Below are positions 25,281 through 34,732 of a stretch of DNA of 64,000 bases, one piece after another. The stretch comes from Acuticoccus sp. I52.16.1 (GTDB lineage: Bacteria > Pseudomonadota > Alphaproteobacteria > Rhizobiales > Amorphaceae). The stretch is from contig NZ_CP094829.1 in the NCBI RefSeq assembly GCF_022865125.1, forward strand, positions 1 through 64,000, in the 5' to 3' direction. The notes beneath the pieces were generated by a model that did not search any database, was not told where the DNA came from, and saw only the letters and a list, made by a program, of their open reading frames with translations. The position numbers and the translations under genes are program-made. Within the stretch, counting starts at the first letter, position 1, and every line of letters begins with the position of its first letter.

Positions 25281-26571
25281 CGCGACGAAGGTTTGGGTGA
25301 TCGAGGATGATCCCATCATGGGGCAGTCGCTGGTCGACGCGCTGGAGCTGGAAGACTTTGCCGTCGAATTGTTCGAGGACGGGGAGACGGCGCTCCGAGC
25401 CTGGGCCGCAGGGGCGGCCCCCGACATCGTCGCCTGCGACATACGCTTGCCCGGATCCTCGGGCGAGGAGGTCTACACCGCGCTCAGATCGGCGGGGTTC
25501 GCCGGGCCGGTTCTCTTCATGACGGCCTACGGCGAGATCGACCAGGCCGTCCGCCTGATCCGCGGCGGCGCCAGCGACTATGTCACGAAGCCGTTCGAGA
25601 TGAAGCTGTTCCTGGAGCGGCTCGCGGGTCTCGCCCCGCAGGCTCGTGGCGCGACGCCGCTCGGTGTCTCGGAGGCGATGCTGGAGATCGACGATCTGAT
25701 CCATCGCATCGCCGATCAGGACGGCCCGGTGCTCATCACCGGAGAGACCGGCGTTGGCAAGGAAGTCGCCGCCAGACGCCTGCACGAGGTATCGCGGGCG
25801 GACAAGCCGTTCGTCGCCGTGAACTGCGCAGCAATCCCGGCGGAACTCCTCGAGAGCGAGCTGTTCGGCTACGAGCGAGGCGCTTTCACCGGTGCGAGCG
25901 CTCGCCATGCCGGCTACGCCGAGCGAGCCCGTGACGGCGTCCTGTTCCTCGACGAGATCGCTGAGATGCCGCTGGCGCTGCAGCCCAAGCTGCTCCGCCT
26001 CCTCGAGGCGAAGAGCTTCCATCGCCTCGGCAGCGAGAAGGCGACGCCATTCAAAGCCCGGGTGGTCGCAGCCACGAACCGGAACGTCCGCCACGCGGCG
26101 CAGGCCGGCCAGTTCCGCGAGGATCTCCTCTACCGCCTCGACATGTTCGCGATCGACATCCCGCCGCTGCGCGAGCGTCCCGACGATGTCGAGTGGCTGC
26201 TCGAGGAACTCGTCGGCCCCGCCAGCGCAAACGCCCGCCGCGCCATTCGCCCGCTGAGCGCCCTCGCGATCGAGGCGGCGCGGTCCTATTCGTGGCCGGG
26301 CAACGTGCGCGAGCTGCGCTTCAAGCTCGAACGGGCGGTGGTGTTCGCGCAAGGACCGGCGCTGATGCCGGCGGATCTGTTCCCGCCCGCTCGCATAGCT
26401 CCCCGCGCGCCGAGTGGGCCGCTCGCCAACATCCGCGACGCGGCGGAGCGCCGCGCGATCGACGGGGCCCTGCGCGATGCCGGCGGCGAGATGCAGGAGG
26501 CGGCGAGGCTCCTCGGCATCTCCCGGACGACGCTGTGGGAGAAGATCCGCCGGTTGGGATCGGGCGAATAA
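25267..26571 (+). CDS. aioR: Sigma-54-dependent response regulator AioR
   Basis: The 434-residue NtrC-type activator has a receiver domain with Asp58 (IVACDIRLPGSS), a AAA+ domain with Walker A GETGVGKE, the sigma-54 contact loop GAFTGA, GVLFLDEIAEMPL, and a C-terminal Fis-type helix-turn-helix (AARLLGISRTTLWEKIRRLG). It overlaps aioS by 14 bases. It should bind the dyads at 26608-26654 and drive aioBA from the sigma-54 promoter. The order aioX-S-R-B-A supports the name. Confidence 0.92.
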   Translation: MKRHDATKVWVIEDDPIMGQSLVDALELEDFAVELFEDGETALRAWAAGAAPDIVACDIRLPGSSGEEVYTALRSAGFAGPVLFMTAYGEIDQAVRLIRGGASDYVTKPFEMKLFLERLAGLAPQARGATPLGVSEAMLEIDDLIHRIADQDGPVLITGETGVGKEVAARRLHEVSRADKPFVAVNCAAIPAELLESELFGYERGAFTGASARHAGYAERARDGVLFLDEIAEMPLALQPKLLRLLEAKSFHRLGSEKATPFKARVVAATNRNVRHAAQAGQFREDLLYRLDMFAIDIPPLRERPDDVEWLLEELVGPASANARRAIRPLSALAIEAARSYSWPGNVRELRFKLERAVVFAQGPALMPADLFPPARIAPRAPSGPLANIRDAAERRAIDGALRDAGGEMQEAARLLGISRTTLWEKIRRLGSGE

Positions 26572-26607
26572 ACGGCGGGAAGCTGCGCCCGACAGTAAAC
26601 GACTTGA

Positions 26608-26654
26608 ATGTTCGGAAATCCGAACATCGCCCGCATGATTTCGGGAATTCGAAC
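26608..26654 (+). promoter_or_regulatory. Two dyads, probable AioR binding sites
   Basis: ATGTTCGGAAATCCGAACAT (26608-26627) is a dyad with 8-bp arms. A second, related dyad TTCGGGAATTCGAA lies at 26640-26653, with centres 29 bases apart. Both share TTCGG-AAT-CGAA. They sit 65-110 bases upstream of the -24/-12 element, the normal place for an NtrC-type activator. Confidence 0.65.
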
Positions 26655-26718
26655 GAGCGAAGATTGTCGAAAATTACGATTCGGAAGCTATTACAAGAGC
26701 TTGCCGAACCTTTTGGTG

Positions 26719-26735
26719 TTGGCCCGCGGCTCGCA
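26719..26735 (+). promoter_or_regulatory. Sigma-54 (-24/-12) promoter of aioBA
   Basis: TTGGCCCGCGGCTCGCA matches the sigma-54 consensus TGGCACG-N4-TTGCA at most positions, with the invariant GG (26721-26722) and GC (26733-26734) exactly ten bases apart. The expected start is near 26746, and an AGGAGG ribosome-binding site (26759-26764) precedes the aioB ATG at 26771. It agrees with AioR being a sigma-54 activator. Confidence 0.75.
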
Positions 26736-26770
26736 GAAGAGCGGGAAAACGGCAACACAGGAGGGAACGC

Positions 26771-27298
26771 ATGACGCATTGCCATCGAATGGTCGACCTC
26801 GGGCGCCGGCAGTTCTTGCGAGGCGGCGCGGTCGCGGCGGTCGCTGGGGCCACGGCGACCATCGCCGGCCCGGCACGGGCGCAGGGGCAAACCGCCGCGA
26901 GGGTGGCCTATCCGGAGAACCGCCTCGCCAACCTCTCCGACCTCACCGTCAACGAGCCGCCCTACGTTGCTTATCCGGACGACAATGCTCCGGGCGTCCT
27001 CTTCAAGCTCGGCACCAAAGTCGCCGGCGGGGTGGGGCCGGACGGCGACATCGTCGGATTCTCCGCCACATGCCCGCACAAAGGCTTTCCGCTCATCTAT
27101 TCCGGCCAGAGTCGCACGTTCAATTGCCCGGGCCATTTCTCGGTCTTCGACGCCGAGAAGGGGGGGCAGCAGACCTGGGGGCAGGCGACGCAGAACCTGC
27201 CGCAGTACGTGCTCAGGATCGACGATGCCGGCGATATTTTCGCCGAAGGCCTCGACGAGCTTCTCTACGGCCGCACCTCGAACGTTCTGGAGGGCTGA
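26771..27298 (+). CDS. aioB: Arsenite oxidase small (Rieske) subunit AioB
   Basis: The 175-residue exported protein has a Tat signal (GRRQFLRGG at 11-19, then a hydrophobic stretch to PARAQ). The [2Fe-2S] Rieske ligands are CPHKG (C101, H103) and CPGH (C119, H122). The two positions that form a disulfide in some relatives are Phe (CPHKGF) and Gly (CPGH), the disulfide-free pattern I recall from the alphaproteobacterial NT-26 enzyme. It passes electrons from AioA to a periplasmic acceptor and carries AioA through the Tat pathway. It starts 35 bases after the sigma-54 promoter. Confidence 0.95.
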   Translation: MTHCHRMVDLGRRQFLRGGAVAAVAGATATIAGPARAQGQTAARVAYPENRLANLSDLTVNEPPYVAYPDDNAPGVLFKLGTKVAGGVGPDGDIVGFSATCPHKGFPLIYSGQSRTFNCPGHFSVFDAEKGGQQTWGQATQNLPQYVLRIDDAGDIFAEGLDELLYGRTSNVLEG

Positions 27299-27300
27299 AC

Positions 27301-29844
27301 ATGGCGTTCAAGCGCAACATCGACCGCCTGCCGATCCCGCCCGCCAACGCCAAGAAGCACAACGTCGTCTGCCACTACTGCATCGTCGGGTGCGGATATC
27401 ACGCCTACACCTGGCCAGCGAACAAGCAGGGAGGCACGGGCCCAGACGAGAACGCCTTCGGCGTCGACCTCGCCGTGCAGCAGCCGGCGGAGAGCGAGGC
27501 CTGGTACGCCCCCTCGATGTACAACCTCGTCAAGCAGGACGGAAAGGACGTCCACCTCGTCATCAAGCCGGACCACGCTTGCGAGGTGAACTCCGGCCTC
27601 GCCTCGCCGCGCGGCGGGCGCATGGCCGAAATGAGCTATTCCGAGCAGCGCAACACTGAGCTGCAGCGCCTCACCGATCCACTGGTCTGGCGCTACGGCC
27701 AGCTCCAGCCGACAGCCTGGGACGACGCGCTCGACCTCGTCGCCCGTGTCACCGTGGCCACGATCGCGGAATATGGCGAGGATGGGCTGTTCGTTTCCGC
27801 GGCCGACCATGGCGGCGCCGGCGGGGGCTACGAGTTCACCTGGGGCACGGGCAAGCTCTATTTCGACGCGATGAAGATCCGCAACATCCGGATCCACAAC
27901 CGTCCTGCCTATAACTCCGAGGTCCATGCCACCCGCGACATGGGCATCGGCGAGCTCAACAATTGCTACGAGGACGCCGAGCTCGCCGATACAATCTTCG
28001 TCGTCGGCGCCAATCCGCTCGAGGCGCAGACCAACTACTTCCTGAACCACTGGGTCCCGAACCTCAGGGGCATGTCCGGCGGCAAGAAGACCGAGCAGCT
28101 CCCGGACGAGCCGCACGCCCCGGGTCGTATCGTCTTCGTCGATCCGCGGCGCACCGTGTCGGTCAACGCGTCGGAGCTCGTGGCCGGTGCGAGCAACGTC
28201 CTCCACCTCGCGGTAAACCCTGGCACCGACATGGTGCTGTTCAACGCGCTCTTCACCCTCGTCGCCGACAAGGGTTGGGTCGATCAGGCGTTCATCGACG
28301 CCCACACGGCCGAGGCGTCCAGGACGCAAGGCGCGCCCGAGCTTCCGCGAAAGCCCTCGACCAAGGGCGAGGTCGCCGAACTCACCGATTTCCGGCGGGC
28401 GCTGGAGGCCAATCGCACCACGCTCGAGAGGGCCGCCGAGATCACCGGCCTCAGCCCCGAGGACATCGAGAAGGCGGCCGCATGGATCGCCGAGCAGAAG
28501 GAGGGCGGTGCGCGGCGGCGGACGATGTTCGCCTACGAGAAGGGCCTCATCTGGGGCAACGACAATTACCGAACCAATGGCGCTCTGGTTAACCTCGCCC
28601 TCGCTACCGGCAATATCGGCCGGCCCGGCGGCGGTTGCGTGCGTCTCGGCGGCCACCAGGAGGGCTACGTGCGCCCGTCCGACGGCTTCATCGGCTGTCC
28701 GGCGCCCTATGTCGACCGCCTGCTCATCGAGGGGCAGGGCGGCGTCCACCACGTCTGGGCGTGCGATCACTACAAGACGACGCTCAACGCCTTCGAGTTC
28801 AAGCGCGTCTACAAGGAGCGCACGGACAAGGTGAAGGACGCCATGAGCAGCGTCCCCTACGGCGATCGCGAGGCGATGGTGGAGGCCATCATGGGCGCGA
28901 TCCGCGATGGCGGCCTCTTCGTCGCCGACGTCGACATCGTGCCGACGAAGATTGGCGAGGCGGCGCACGTCGTGCTCCCCGCCGCGACGTCGGGCGAGAT
29001 CAACCTCACCTCGATGAACGGTGAGCGGCGGATGCGCCTCACCGAGCGCTACATGGACCCACCCGGCCAGGCGATGGGCGACGGCATCATCGCCGCCCGC
29101 CTCGCCAACGCCATGGAGCGCGTCTTCCGCGAGAAGGGTATGTCGGAGGCAGCCGACAAGTTCGCCGGCAAGTTCGACTGGCAGACGGAGGAAGACGTCT
29201 TCATGGACGGCTATCACCAGAACGCCGAGGGCGGCGAGCACGTCACCTACGAACGGCTGCGCGCGATGGGCACCAACGGATTCCAAGAGCCGGCCACCGG
29301 GTTCGAGGGTGGCCAGATCGTCGGCACCAAACGGCTCTACGAGGACGGCAAGTTCTCGACGGACGAAGGCCGCGCCCGCTTCTGCGTCGCCGAATGGGGC
29401 GGGCTCCGCGCGCCGGGCAAGGAGGAGGAGAAGGCGAAGTTCGACTACCTCATCAACAACGGCCGCGCCAACCTCGTCTGGCAGTCGGCCTATCTCGACA
29501 CCGGCAACGAACTCGTCATGGACCGCTGGCCCTATCCGTTCATCGAGATGAACCCCGGCGACATGGAGAAGGTCGGCGTGAAAGAGGGGGACCTCGTCGA
29601 GGTCTGGAACGACGCCGGCTCGACGCAGGCGATGGTCTATCCGACTCCGACGGCCCGTTCCGGTGAGACGTTCATGCTGTTCGCCTACCCAACCGGGGTA
29701 CAGGGCAACGTCGTGAACGACGGCGTCAACGAGCTGGTGATCCCCAACTACAAGAAGACCTGGGGCAACATCCGCAAGATCGCCGATGCGCCGCGCGGCG
29801 TCGCGCACGTGTCGTTCAAGCCGAAGGAAGCCTCCTTCAGCTGA
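27301..29844 (+). CDS. aioA: Arsenite oxidase large molybdopterin subunit AioA
   Basis: The 847-residue DMSO-reductase-family enzyme oxidises As(III) to As(V) at a Mo-bis-MGD centre. The N-terminal CHYCIVGC (C24, C27, C31) binds the 3Fe-4S cluster in the pattern special to arsenite oxidase, followed by GCGYHAYTWPANKQGG. Further blocks are IRIHNRPAYNSEVHATRDMG, LIWGNDNYRTNGALVNLALA and the MGD-binding C-terminus. It has no signal of its own and is exported with AioB. The ATG is 3 bases after the aioB stop. Length and motifs look complete. Confidence 0.96.
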   Translation: MAFKRNIDRLPIPPANAKKHNVVCHYCIVGCGYHAYTWPANKQGGTGPDENAFGVDLAVQQPAESEAWYAPSMYNLVKQDGKDVHLVIKPDHACEVNSGLASPRGGRMAEMSYSEQRNTELQRLTDPLVWRYGQLQPTAWDDALDLVARVTVATIAEYGEDGLFVSAADHGGAGGGYEFTWGTGKLYFDAMKIRNIRIHNRPAYNSEVHATRDMGIGELNNCYEDAELADTIFVVGANPLEAQTNYFLNHWVPNLRGMSGGKKTEQLPDEPHAPGRIVFVDPRRTVSVNASELVAGASNVLHLAVNPGTDMVLFNALFTLVADKGWVDQAFIDAHTAEASRTQGAPELPRKPSTKGEVAELTDFRRALEANRTTLERAAEITGLSPEDIEKAAAWIAEQKEGGARRRTMFAYEKGLIWGNDNYRTNGALVNLALATGNIGRPGGGCVRLGGHQEGYVRPSDGFIGCPAPYVDRLLIEGQGGVHHVWACDHYKTTLNAFEFKRVYKERTDKVKDAMSSVPYGDREAMVEAIMGAIRDGGLFVADVDIVPTKIGEAAHVVLPAATSGEINLTSMNGERRMRLTERYMDPPGQAMGDGIIAARLANAMERVFREKGMSEAADKFAGKFDWQTEEDVFMDGYHQNAEGGEHVTYERLRAMGTNGFQEPATGFEGGQIVGTKRLYEDGKFSTDEGRARFCVAEWGGLRAPGKEEEKAKFDYLINNGRANLVWQSAYLDTGNELVMDRWPYPFIEMNPGDMEKVGVKEGDLVEVWNDAGSTQAMVYPTPTARSGETFMLFAYPTGVQGNVVNDGVNELVIPNYKKTWGNIRKIADAPRGVAHVSFKPKEASFS

Positions 29845-29853
29845 TGTGCGGCA

Positions 29854-29876
29854 GGGCGCTCGGCCTCCGGGCGCCC
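29854..29876 (+). terminator. Hairpin between aioA and moeA
   Basis: GGGCGC (29854-29859) and GCGCCC (29871-29876) form a GC-rich stem with an 11-base loop, followed by CTTTCTTG. It lies 10 bases after the aioA stop and 21 before the moeA start, so it may partly terminate or limit transcription into moeA. The T-run is weak. Confidence 0.45.
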
Positions 29877-29896
29877 CTTTCTTGAGGACGCGTCCC

Positions 29897-31150
29897 ATGC
29901 TTCTCGACCACACGGCAGGATCCGTCCGCGCCGTTCGCCAACCTCTTCTCGATGTCGCCGCGGTGTCCAGTTTCATTTGCGCGCAGGTCCCGCGGATGGG
30001 CGGCCGCGAGATCGTCTCCCTTGCGCGAGCACGGGGGCGCGTCGCCGCGGCCGATATTGCGGCGCCGATGGCCTTGCCACTGTTCGACCACGCGGCGGTC
30101 GATGGCTACGGCCTCGGCGCGGCGAGCCTGAGCGCGGTCGCCACGCCCATCCCCGTCGATCGCCCGATCCGCGCCGGCGATCCGCCCGGAGGTCCCGTTC
30201 TCGGATGCGTGCGCATCCTGACCGGCGCGCCGGTGCCACCCGGAATGTCGGCCGTCGTCATGCAGGAGCACGTGGAGCGCTCCGGCGGTGCGATCAGCCT
30301 CTCGCAGCCGGTTCGGCCCGGGGCGAACATCCGCCGGGTCGGCGAGGACCTCGCGTCGGGTGACGTCGTCGTTCGCGCCGGTCAGGTCCTCGATGTCCGG
30401 CACGTGGCCTTGCTCGCAGCTCTCGGCCTCGACGAAGTCGCGGTCGCAAGGCGCCCGTCGGTCGCGATCGTGGCCCTCGGGAACGAGATCATCGAGCCCG
30501 GTCGCCCGCGAGCCGACAATCAGATCTACGATTTGAACTCGTCCATGGCGGCCGCCTTCTTCGAGCGTCATGGTTGCGAGGTCCGGACGATCGCGCGGGT
30601 GCCGGACGACCCGGGTCGGATCGAAAAGGCGCTGGCGGCGGTCGCGGGGACGACCAATCTCCTCATCACCAGTGGCGGAATGGCCGACGGCGACGAGGAC
30701 CATACCCGCACCGCTCTGACCACTCTCGGAGGTACTTGGCGGACGCTCGGGATCAAGATGAAGCCGGGCAAGCCGGCTGCGCTCGGCGAGGTGTCCGGGA
30801 CCACGGTTCTCGGGCTCCCTGGCAATCCATTTGCGGCCCTTGTCGGTCTGGTCGTCGTCGGCTTACCGATCCTGGAAGCGCTCGACGGGCGCAATCCGTT
30901 GCCACCGATGGTGCCTGCGAGATCAGCGTTCGAGCTCGACAGGCTGCCTGGCCGCGCCGAGTTCTTCCCTGCGTGCCGCCTCACTGCAGCCTCCGGATTG
31001 ACGATGATCGACCGGCTCGGCAAAGGCGGATCGGCTCGGCTCAGCCCCCTCATCGAGGCGGACGCTCTCGGCTACATCGAAACCAGCACCGGGGACATTC
31101 GCCGCGGGAGCCGCCTCGGATACGTGCCGTTCGAGAACCTCTTCCATTGA
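29897..31150 (+). CDS. moeA: Molybdopterin molybdotransferase MoeA
   Basis: The 417-residue MoeA-family enzyme inserts molybdenum into molybdopterin. Seen are VSLARARGRVAAADI, FDHAAVDGYGL (MoeA domain I), RILTGAPVPPGMSAVVMQE, ANIRRVGEDLASGD, then the MoeA/MogA-type core NLLITSGGMADGDEDHTR and KMKPGKPAALGEV plus LGLPGNPFAALVG. The ATG at 29897 gives the usual start. A local moeA next to aioBA is known from other aio loci and presumably supplies cofactor for AioA. Confidence 0.92.
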   Translation: MLLDHTAGSVRAVRQPLLDVAAVSSFICAQVPRMGGREIVSLARARGRVAAADIAAPMALPLFDHAAVDGYGLGAASLSAVATPIPVDRPIRAGDPPGGPVLGCVRILTGAPVPPGMSAVVMQEHVERSGGAISLSQPVRPGANIRRVGEDLASGDVVVRAGQVLDVRHVALLAALGLDEVAVARRPSVAIVALGNEIIEPGRPRADNQIYDLNSSMAAAFFERHGCEVRTIARVPDDPGRIEKALAAVAGTTNLLITSGGMADGDEDHTRTALTTLGGTWRTLGIKMKPGKPAALGEVSGTTVLGLPGNPFAALVGLVVVGLPILEALDGRNPLPPMVPARSAFELDRLPGRAEFFPACRLTAASGLTMIDRLGKGGSARLSPLIEADALGYIETSTGDIRRGSRLGYVPFENLFH

Positions 31151-31182
31151 AGAGGGCCTCCGTGCCGCATCGACCGGTGTTG

Positions 31183-31196
31183 GGGGGCCGGCCCCC
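31183..31196. terminator. GC palindrome after moeA
   Basis: GGGGGCCGGCCCCC is a perfect 14-bp palindrome 33 bases after the moeA stop, before the IS5-type remnant. It could end the aio transcript or belong to the end of the IS. No T-run follows. Confidence 0.35.
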
Positions 31197-31225
31197 GTGT
31201 GTCAGATCGGGGTCCTGCGGCAGGA

Positions 31226-31942
31226 TCATCGATCGCCGCCAAGGAAGTTGGCAGCGAGGCGGTCGTAGCGGGTGGCAATGCGACGGAAGTCCTTGAGCCG
31301 GCACCACATCCGCTCGACGACGTTGCGAAGGCGGTAGGTGGCACGGTCGTAAGGCAGCGGCGAGCGGCGGGACGTGGTCGAGGGAATGACCGCCTCGGCC
31401 CCACTGTCGGCAAGGCGGTGGCGCAGGTGGTTGGCGTCGTAACCACGGTCTGCGATCAGCCGCTCGACCGGTCCGGCGAGGTCGACGAGCCGGGCCGCGA
31501 GCGTGATGTCCTCGACGTTGCCGGCCGTCAGCAGAAGGACGCGCGAGCGTCCCGTCGCGTCGGTCAGGGCATGCAGCTTCGAGGTTCTGCCGCCGCGGGA
31601 GCGGCCGATGGCCTGTCCCCTCTTCCGCCGGCGGCGGAGCGGTGCGCCCGCACGTGGGTCGCGTCGATCGCCGCCGTCTCGGCCGCGGGAGCTCGCGAGA
31701 CCAAGGCGTCGAAGATCGCCTGCCAGACGCCCTGCTGGCTCCAGCGGTGGAAACGGGTGTAGACCGTGGTCGGCGGGGCCGTACGGCGCCGGCGTGTCTC
31801 GCCAGCGCGCCCGCGGCAGCATGTGCACGATCCCTGACAGCACCCGCCGGTCGTCGACCCGTCGCGCACCGCAACGCCCCAGCGGAAGGTGCGGTTCGAT
31901 CCGCTCCACCTGCACGTCGCTCAACCAGAATAAATCCGCCAT
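31226..31942 (-). pseudogene. IS5-type transposase with two compensating frame changes
   Basis: It starts MADLFWLSDVQVERIEPHLP, the IS5/IS427 N-terminus, and continues RRVDDRRVLSGIVHM. After APYGPA the family sequence moves to another frame (TTVYTRFHRWSQQGVWQAIFDALV to AIDATHVRAHRSAAGG) and then returns to the first frame at [20 protein letters not shown], going on to the end. The 238-codon frame is open, but its middle third is nonsense, so the protein is unlikely to work. Element ends were not resolved. Confidence 0.7.
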
Positions 31943-32197
31943 GTCCGATCCCTCGTTGGGATCGGTACATTGCCGGCGAACCCGTTGGATTGGATTCGGA
32001 GTCTAGCGAACATATCTCTACCCGCCGCATCTTCGCGGCTTTAGACGTACTCGGCCACACGACATACGCAGAAAACCATCACGATCGGCGACCCATTTCA
32101 GCTCATGAAAGGACGCAGTCGTGCAACGTTGATTGCGCGCAATAGGAATCAAACACCTGCTATTGACAGTTCGCGGAAGCAGAGCCATCAACATCAG

Positions 32198-32569
32198 ATG
32201 CGTCTGTTCGCCGTCATACTCCACGCGTTGATCGTAGCGGGGCTCCTTCTGAGCAATCCCGCCTCCGTCCGCGCGGCTCCCGCGATGTCGGGATCGCCAA
32301 ACGACACGGTGATGACGATTGCGAAGAGTGACGCCAGTTCAATGTCGCCATGCTTCGACGGTCACTGTCCCGACGGGAAGACCTCCATGCCGGAGTGCCC
32401 CGCCAACCTCACGTCTTGCGGCGGCTCCGCGATGCTCGCTGTTGATCCGTTCGTTCCGGGTTTCATCCGTACGTCAGGGGGTATTCCCTGCAGCGTGGTG
32501 TGGAATGCGACCGTTGTGCCGCCTCGGCACGATCCACCACCTCCGAGATTTTCCGCAAACACGGTCTGA
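32198..32569 (+). CDS. Small exported Cys-containing protein, unknown function
   Basis: The 123-residue protein from the ATG at 32198 has a clear signal peptide (MRLFAVILHALIVAGLLLSN, cleavage near VRAAPA), then a Met/Ser/Cys-bearing segment with CFDGHCPDG, PECPAN and TSCGG. I do not recognise the family. Similar small exported proteins stand at 55112 and 63859, each before copper-related genes or at the window end, which suggests a periplasmic metal-binding or sensing role (inference). About 255 bases before it, back to the IS remnant, show no gene. Confidence 0.6.
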   Translation: MRLFAVILHALIVAGLLLSNPASVRAAPAMSGSPNDTVMTIAKSDASSMSPCFDGHCPDGKTSMPECPANLTSCGGSAMLAVDPFVPGFIRTSGGIPCSVVWNATVVPPRHDPPPPRFSANTV

Positions 32570-32732
32570 GCGCTGCGCGCCGTCTTCTCGGCGAACGGTG
32601 TGACTCCGACCCAACGCCCATCGACTTGTCGCCGGTGAGAGCGTGTGTCCGCCCAAACAAGGGCGGTGTTGCGGGTCACTTCCCCGCTTGTCTCGCCATT
32701 CACGCATAAAGTGATGGCTGCGGAAGATCACC

Positions 32733-34163
32733 ATGAGACCCTTTTCCGGCGTTGCGATCACGCGGCGCACGATCCTCGCTGGCGCCGCCGCCAGCCTCGC
32801 GAGCTTGTCCACCACGCACCAAACACTCGCAGCGGGCATACCCGCGCGACTTATCGCTGCCCCAGGCCGCCAAGCGCTCGAGTTCGGCAAAGCCACCCGA
32901 CTGGTGGACACCTGGAGCTACAACGGCACAGTTCCAGGCCCGCTCCTTCGATATCACGTAGGCGATCGGCTGGAGGTCCTGTTCGAGAACCGCCTCGATG
33001 AGCCAACCTCGGTCCACTGGCACGGACTCAGGCCACCGAACGCGATGGACGGCGCCGCACCCCTGACACAGGCTCCCGTGGAGCCGGGCGGTTCAATGAA
33101 CTACGCCTTCGACCTCGCCGACGCCGGCACCTACTGGTACCACACCCATTTCCGCGGCTGGAACCAGCAGGACCGCGGACTCTATGGCATCCTGATCGTC
33201 GATGAGCGCAAACCGTTTAAGGTCGACCGAGACGTTCTTCTCGTTCTCGACGACTGGGTGATCGACCGTGGCGGTCGCCTCGACACCGACCTCGGTCAGA
33301 TGCACGAGTGGGCGCACGCCGGGCGCCTCGGCAACCTAGCGACGATCAACGGCAGCGCTAACGCAGCGGTACCTTTGACGCCTGGCGAGCGTGTGCGATT
33401 CCGGCTCGTCAACGTCGCCAACGCGCAGATCTTTGCGCTTCTGTTCCCCGGCCACGCCCCCGTCGTTATCGCTGAGGACGGCAATCCGGTGGCGCCAAGA
33501 GCCGTCGGTGAAGAGCCGCTCATTCTCGGCCCCGGTCAGCGCGTCGACTTGGTCCTCGACGCAACAGGCAAGGCAGGATCGATGTACCCCATCAAGGCCT
33601 ACACGCTGACCGATGAGGTCACGCTCGGCCAGTTCGCATACCGCGATGAGCCGGGCGGCAGCGGCCTTATCGGTACCGAGGTCACGCCCCTGGAGGCGAA
33701 CGCGCGGCCGGCCCTCGCAATCGCCGAGGCCCAGCGGATCGAACTTCGTATGGAAGGCGGTGCGATGGGCCGCATGCGCGGTGCGATGATGGGGGGACGC
33801 ATGATGGGAATGCGCGACCTTGTCGCCAACGGCCGCGTTTGGGCATTCAACGGCGTCGCAGGGGACATGGAGACGCCGCTCGTTTCGCTGAAGCGTGGCG
33901 AGTCCGTCGTCGTCGACTTGATCAACGACACCGCGTTTCCGCACGCGATGCACCTCCACGGGATGCACTTCCGCGAGATCGAGCGGAACGGCGTGCCGGT
34001 AGACGGACCGTGGCGGGACACCACCGTCATGGCGCCGGACGATCGCGTCTCGATTGCCTTCGCCGCCGAAACAGCCGGCAAGTGGATGCTTCACTGCCAC
34101 ATGATCGAACATCAGGCCGGCGGGATGATGACGTTCGTCGACGTCAAAGGGGACGCCGCATGA
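32733..34163 (+). CDS. Multicopper oxidase, CueO/CopA type
   Basis: The 476-residue exported oxidase has a Tat signal (ITRRTILAGAAASLASL). Copper ligands: HWHG (near 98), YHTH (near 134), HAMHLHGMH and the C-terminal HCHMIEH holding the Cys ligand of the type 1 site. A short Met-rich insert (MGRMRGAMMGGRMMGMRD) between domains is typical of Cu(I)-oxidising enzymes. It would oxidise Cu(I) to Cu(II) in the periplasm. It heads a run of seven genes with tiny gaps or overlaps (to 39150) and overlaps the next ORF by 4 bases. Confidence 0.92.
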   Translation: MRPFSGVAITRRTILAGAAASLASLSTTHQTLAAGIPARLIAAPGRQALEFGKATRLVDTWSYNGTVPGPLLRYHVGDRLEVLFENRLDEPTSVHWHGLRPPNAMDGAAPLTQAPVEPGGSMNYAFDLADAGTYWYHTHFRGWNQQDRGLYGILIVDERKPFKVDRDVLLVLDDWVIDRGGRLDTDLGQMHEWAHAGRLGNLATINGSANAAVPLTPGERVRFRLVNVANAQIFALLFPGHAPVVIAEDGNPVAPRAVGEEPLILGPGQRVDLVLDATGKAGSMYPIKAYTLTDEVTLGQFAYRDEPGGSGLIGTEVTPLEANARPALAIAEAQRIELRMEGGAMGRMRGAMMGGRMMGMRDLVANGRVWAFNGVAGDMETPLVSLKRGESVVVDLINDTAFPHAMHLHGMHFREIERNGVPVDGPWRDTTVMAPDDRVSIAFAAETAGKWMLHCHMIEHQAGGMMTFVDVKGDAA

Positions 34164-34717
34164 GCGCACCTTCGCGTCGCGAGGTTTTCGCCGGCCTTGC
34201 AGCGAGTGTTTTCGCCGTGGCGCTACCGTCTGGTGCGGAGGCGCATCCCCGTCCGGTCACGCCACCTACCATCGTCGGCTTTCGCACGCGCGCACCCGCT
34301 GGGGCGATCGTGGTGCACACAGGCGAACGGCGTCTCTACTTGATTCTGGGTCGAGGCCGGGCGCTCGAATACGTAATCGGCGTCGGTGGCGCAGGGCGAT
34401 CGTTTCGCGGCTCGGGGCGCATCGGGCGCAAAGTGACCTGGCCGAGCTGGACACCGACGGAGAACATGATCCGCCGCGAGCCGCAAAAGTACGCGAGGTT
34501 CGCAGGCGGGGTTCCGGGTGGACTTGGCAACCCGCTCGGCGCCCGTGCGCTCTACCTCTACCGCGGCGGTCGCGATACGATGTACCGCATACACGGCACC
34601 AACGATCCGACGAGCGTCGGTCGCGCGGTCTCGAACGGCTGTATCCGCCTCCTCAATGCTCACGTCGAAGACCTCTACACCCGCGTCTCGATCGGCGCGC
34701 CGGTGTACGTCCAGTAA
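34160..34717 (+). CDS. L,D-transpeptidase (YkuD domain), first copy
   Basis: The 185-residue exported protein has signal MSAPSRREVFAGLAASVFAV (twin-Arg-like) and then a YkuD catalytic domain: [22 protein letters not shown] with the active-site His, and GRAVSNGCIRLLN with the catalytic Cys. It forms 3-3 peptidoglycan cross-links or attaches proteins to the wall. It overlaps the multicopper oxidase gene (ATGA) and has a paralogue at 35187 on the other side of the DUF411 gene. Confidence 0.9.
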   Translation: MSAPSRREVFAGLAASVFAVALPSGAEAHPRPVTPPTIVGFRTRAPAGAIVVHTGERRLYLILGRGRALEYVIGVGGAGRSFRGSGRIGRKVTWPSWTPTENMIRREPQKYARFAGGVPGGLGNPLGARALYLYRGGRDTMYRIHGTNDPTSVGRAVSNGCIRLLNAHVEDLYTRVSIGAPVYVQ

Positions 34718-34732
34718 AGTTCGGAGTTTTCC

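Noticed and set aside
23553-25442. A long frame opposite aioX-aioS-aioR
   Set aside because: Antisense shadow without family motifs; the plus strand carries kinase and regulator motifs.
27265-29976. A 903-codon frame opposite aioA
   Set aside because: A GC-rich antisense shadow; aioA on the plus strand has all cofactor motifs, and the antisense product is low-complexity and Arg/Val/Asp-rich.
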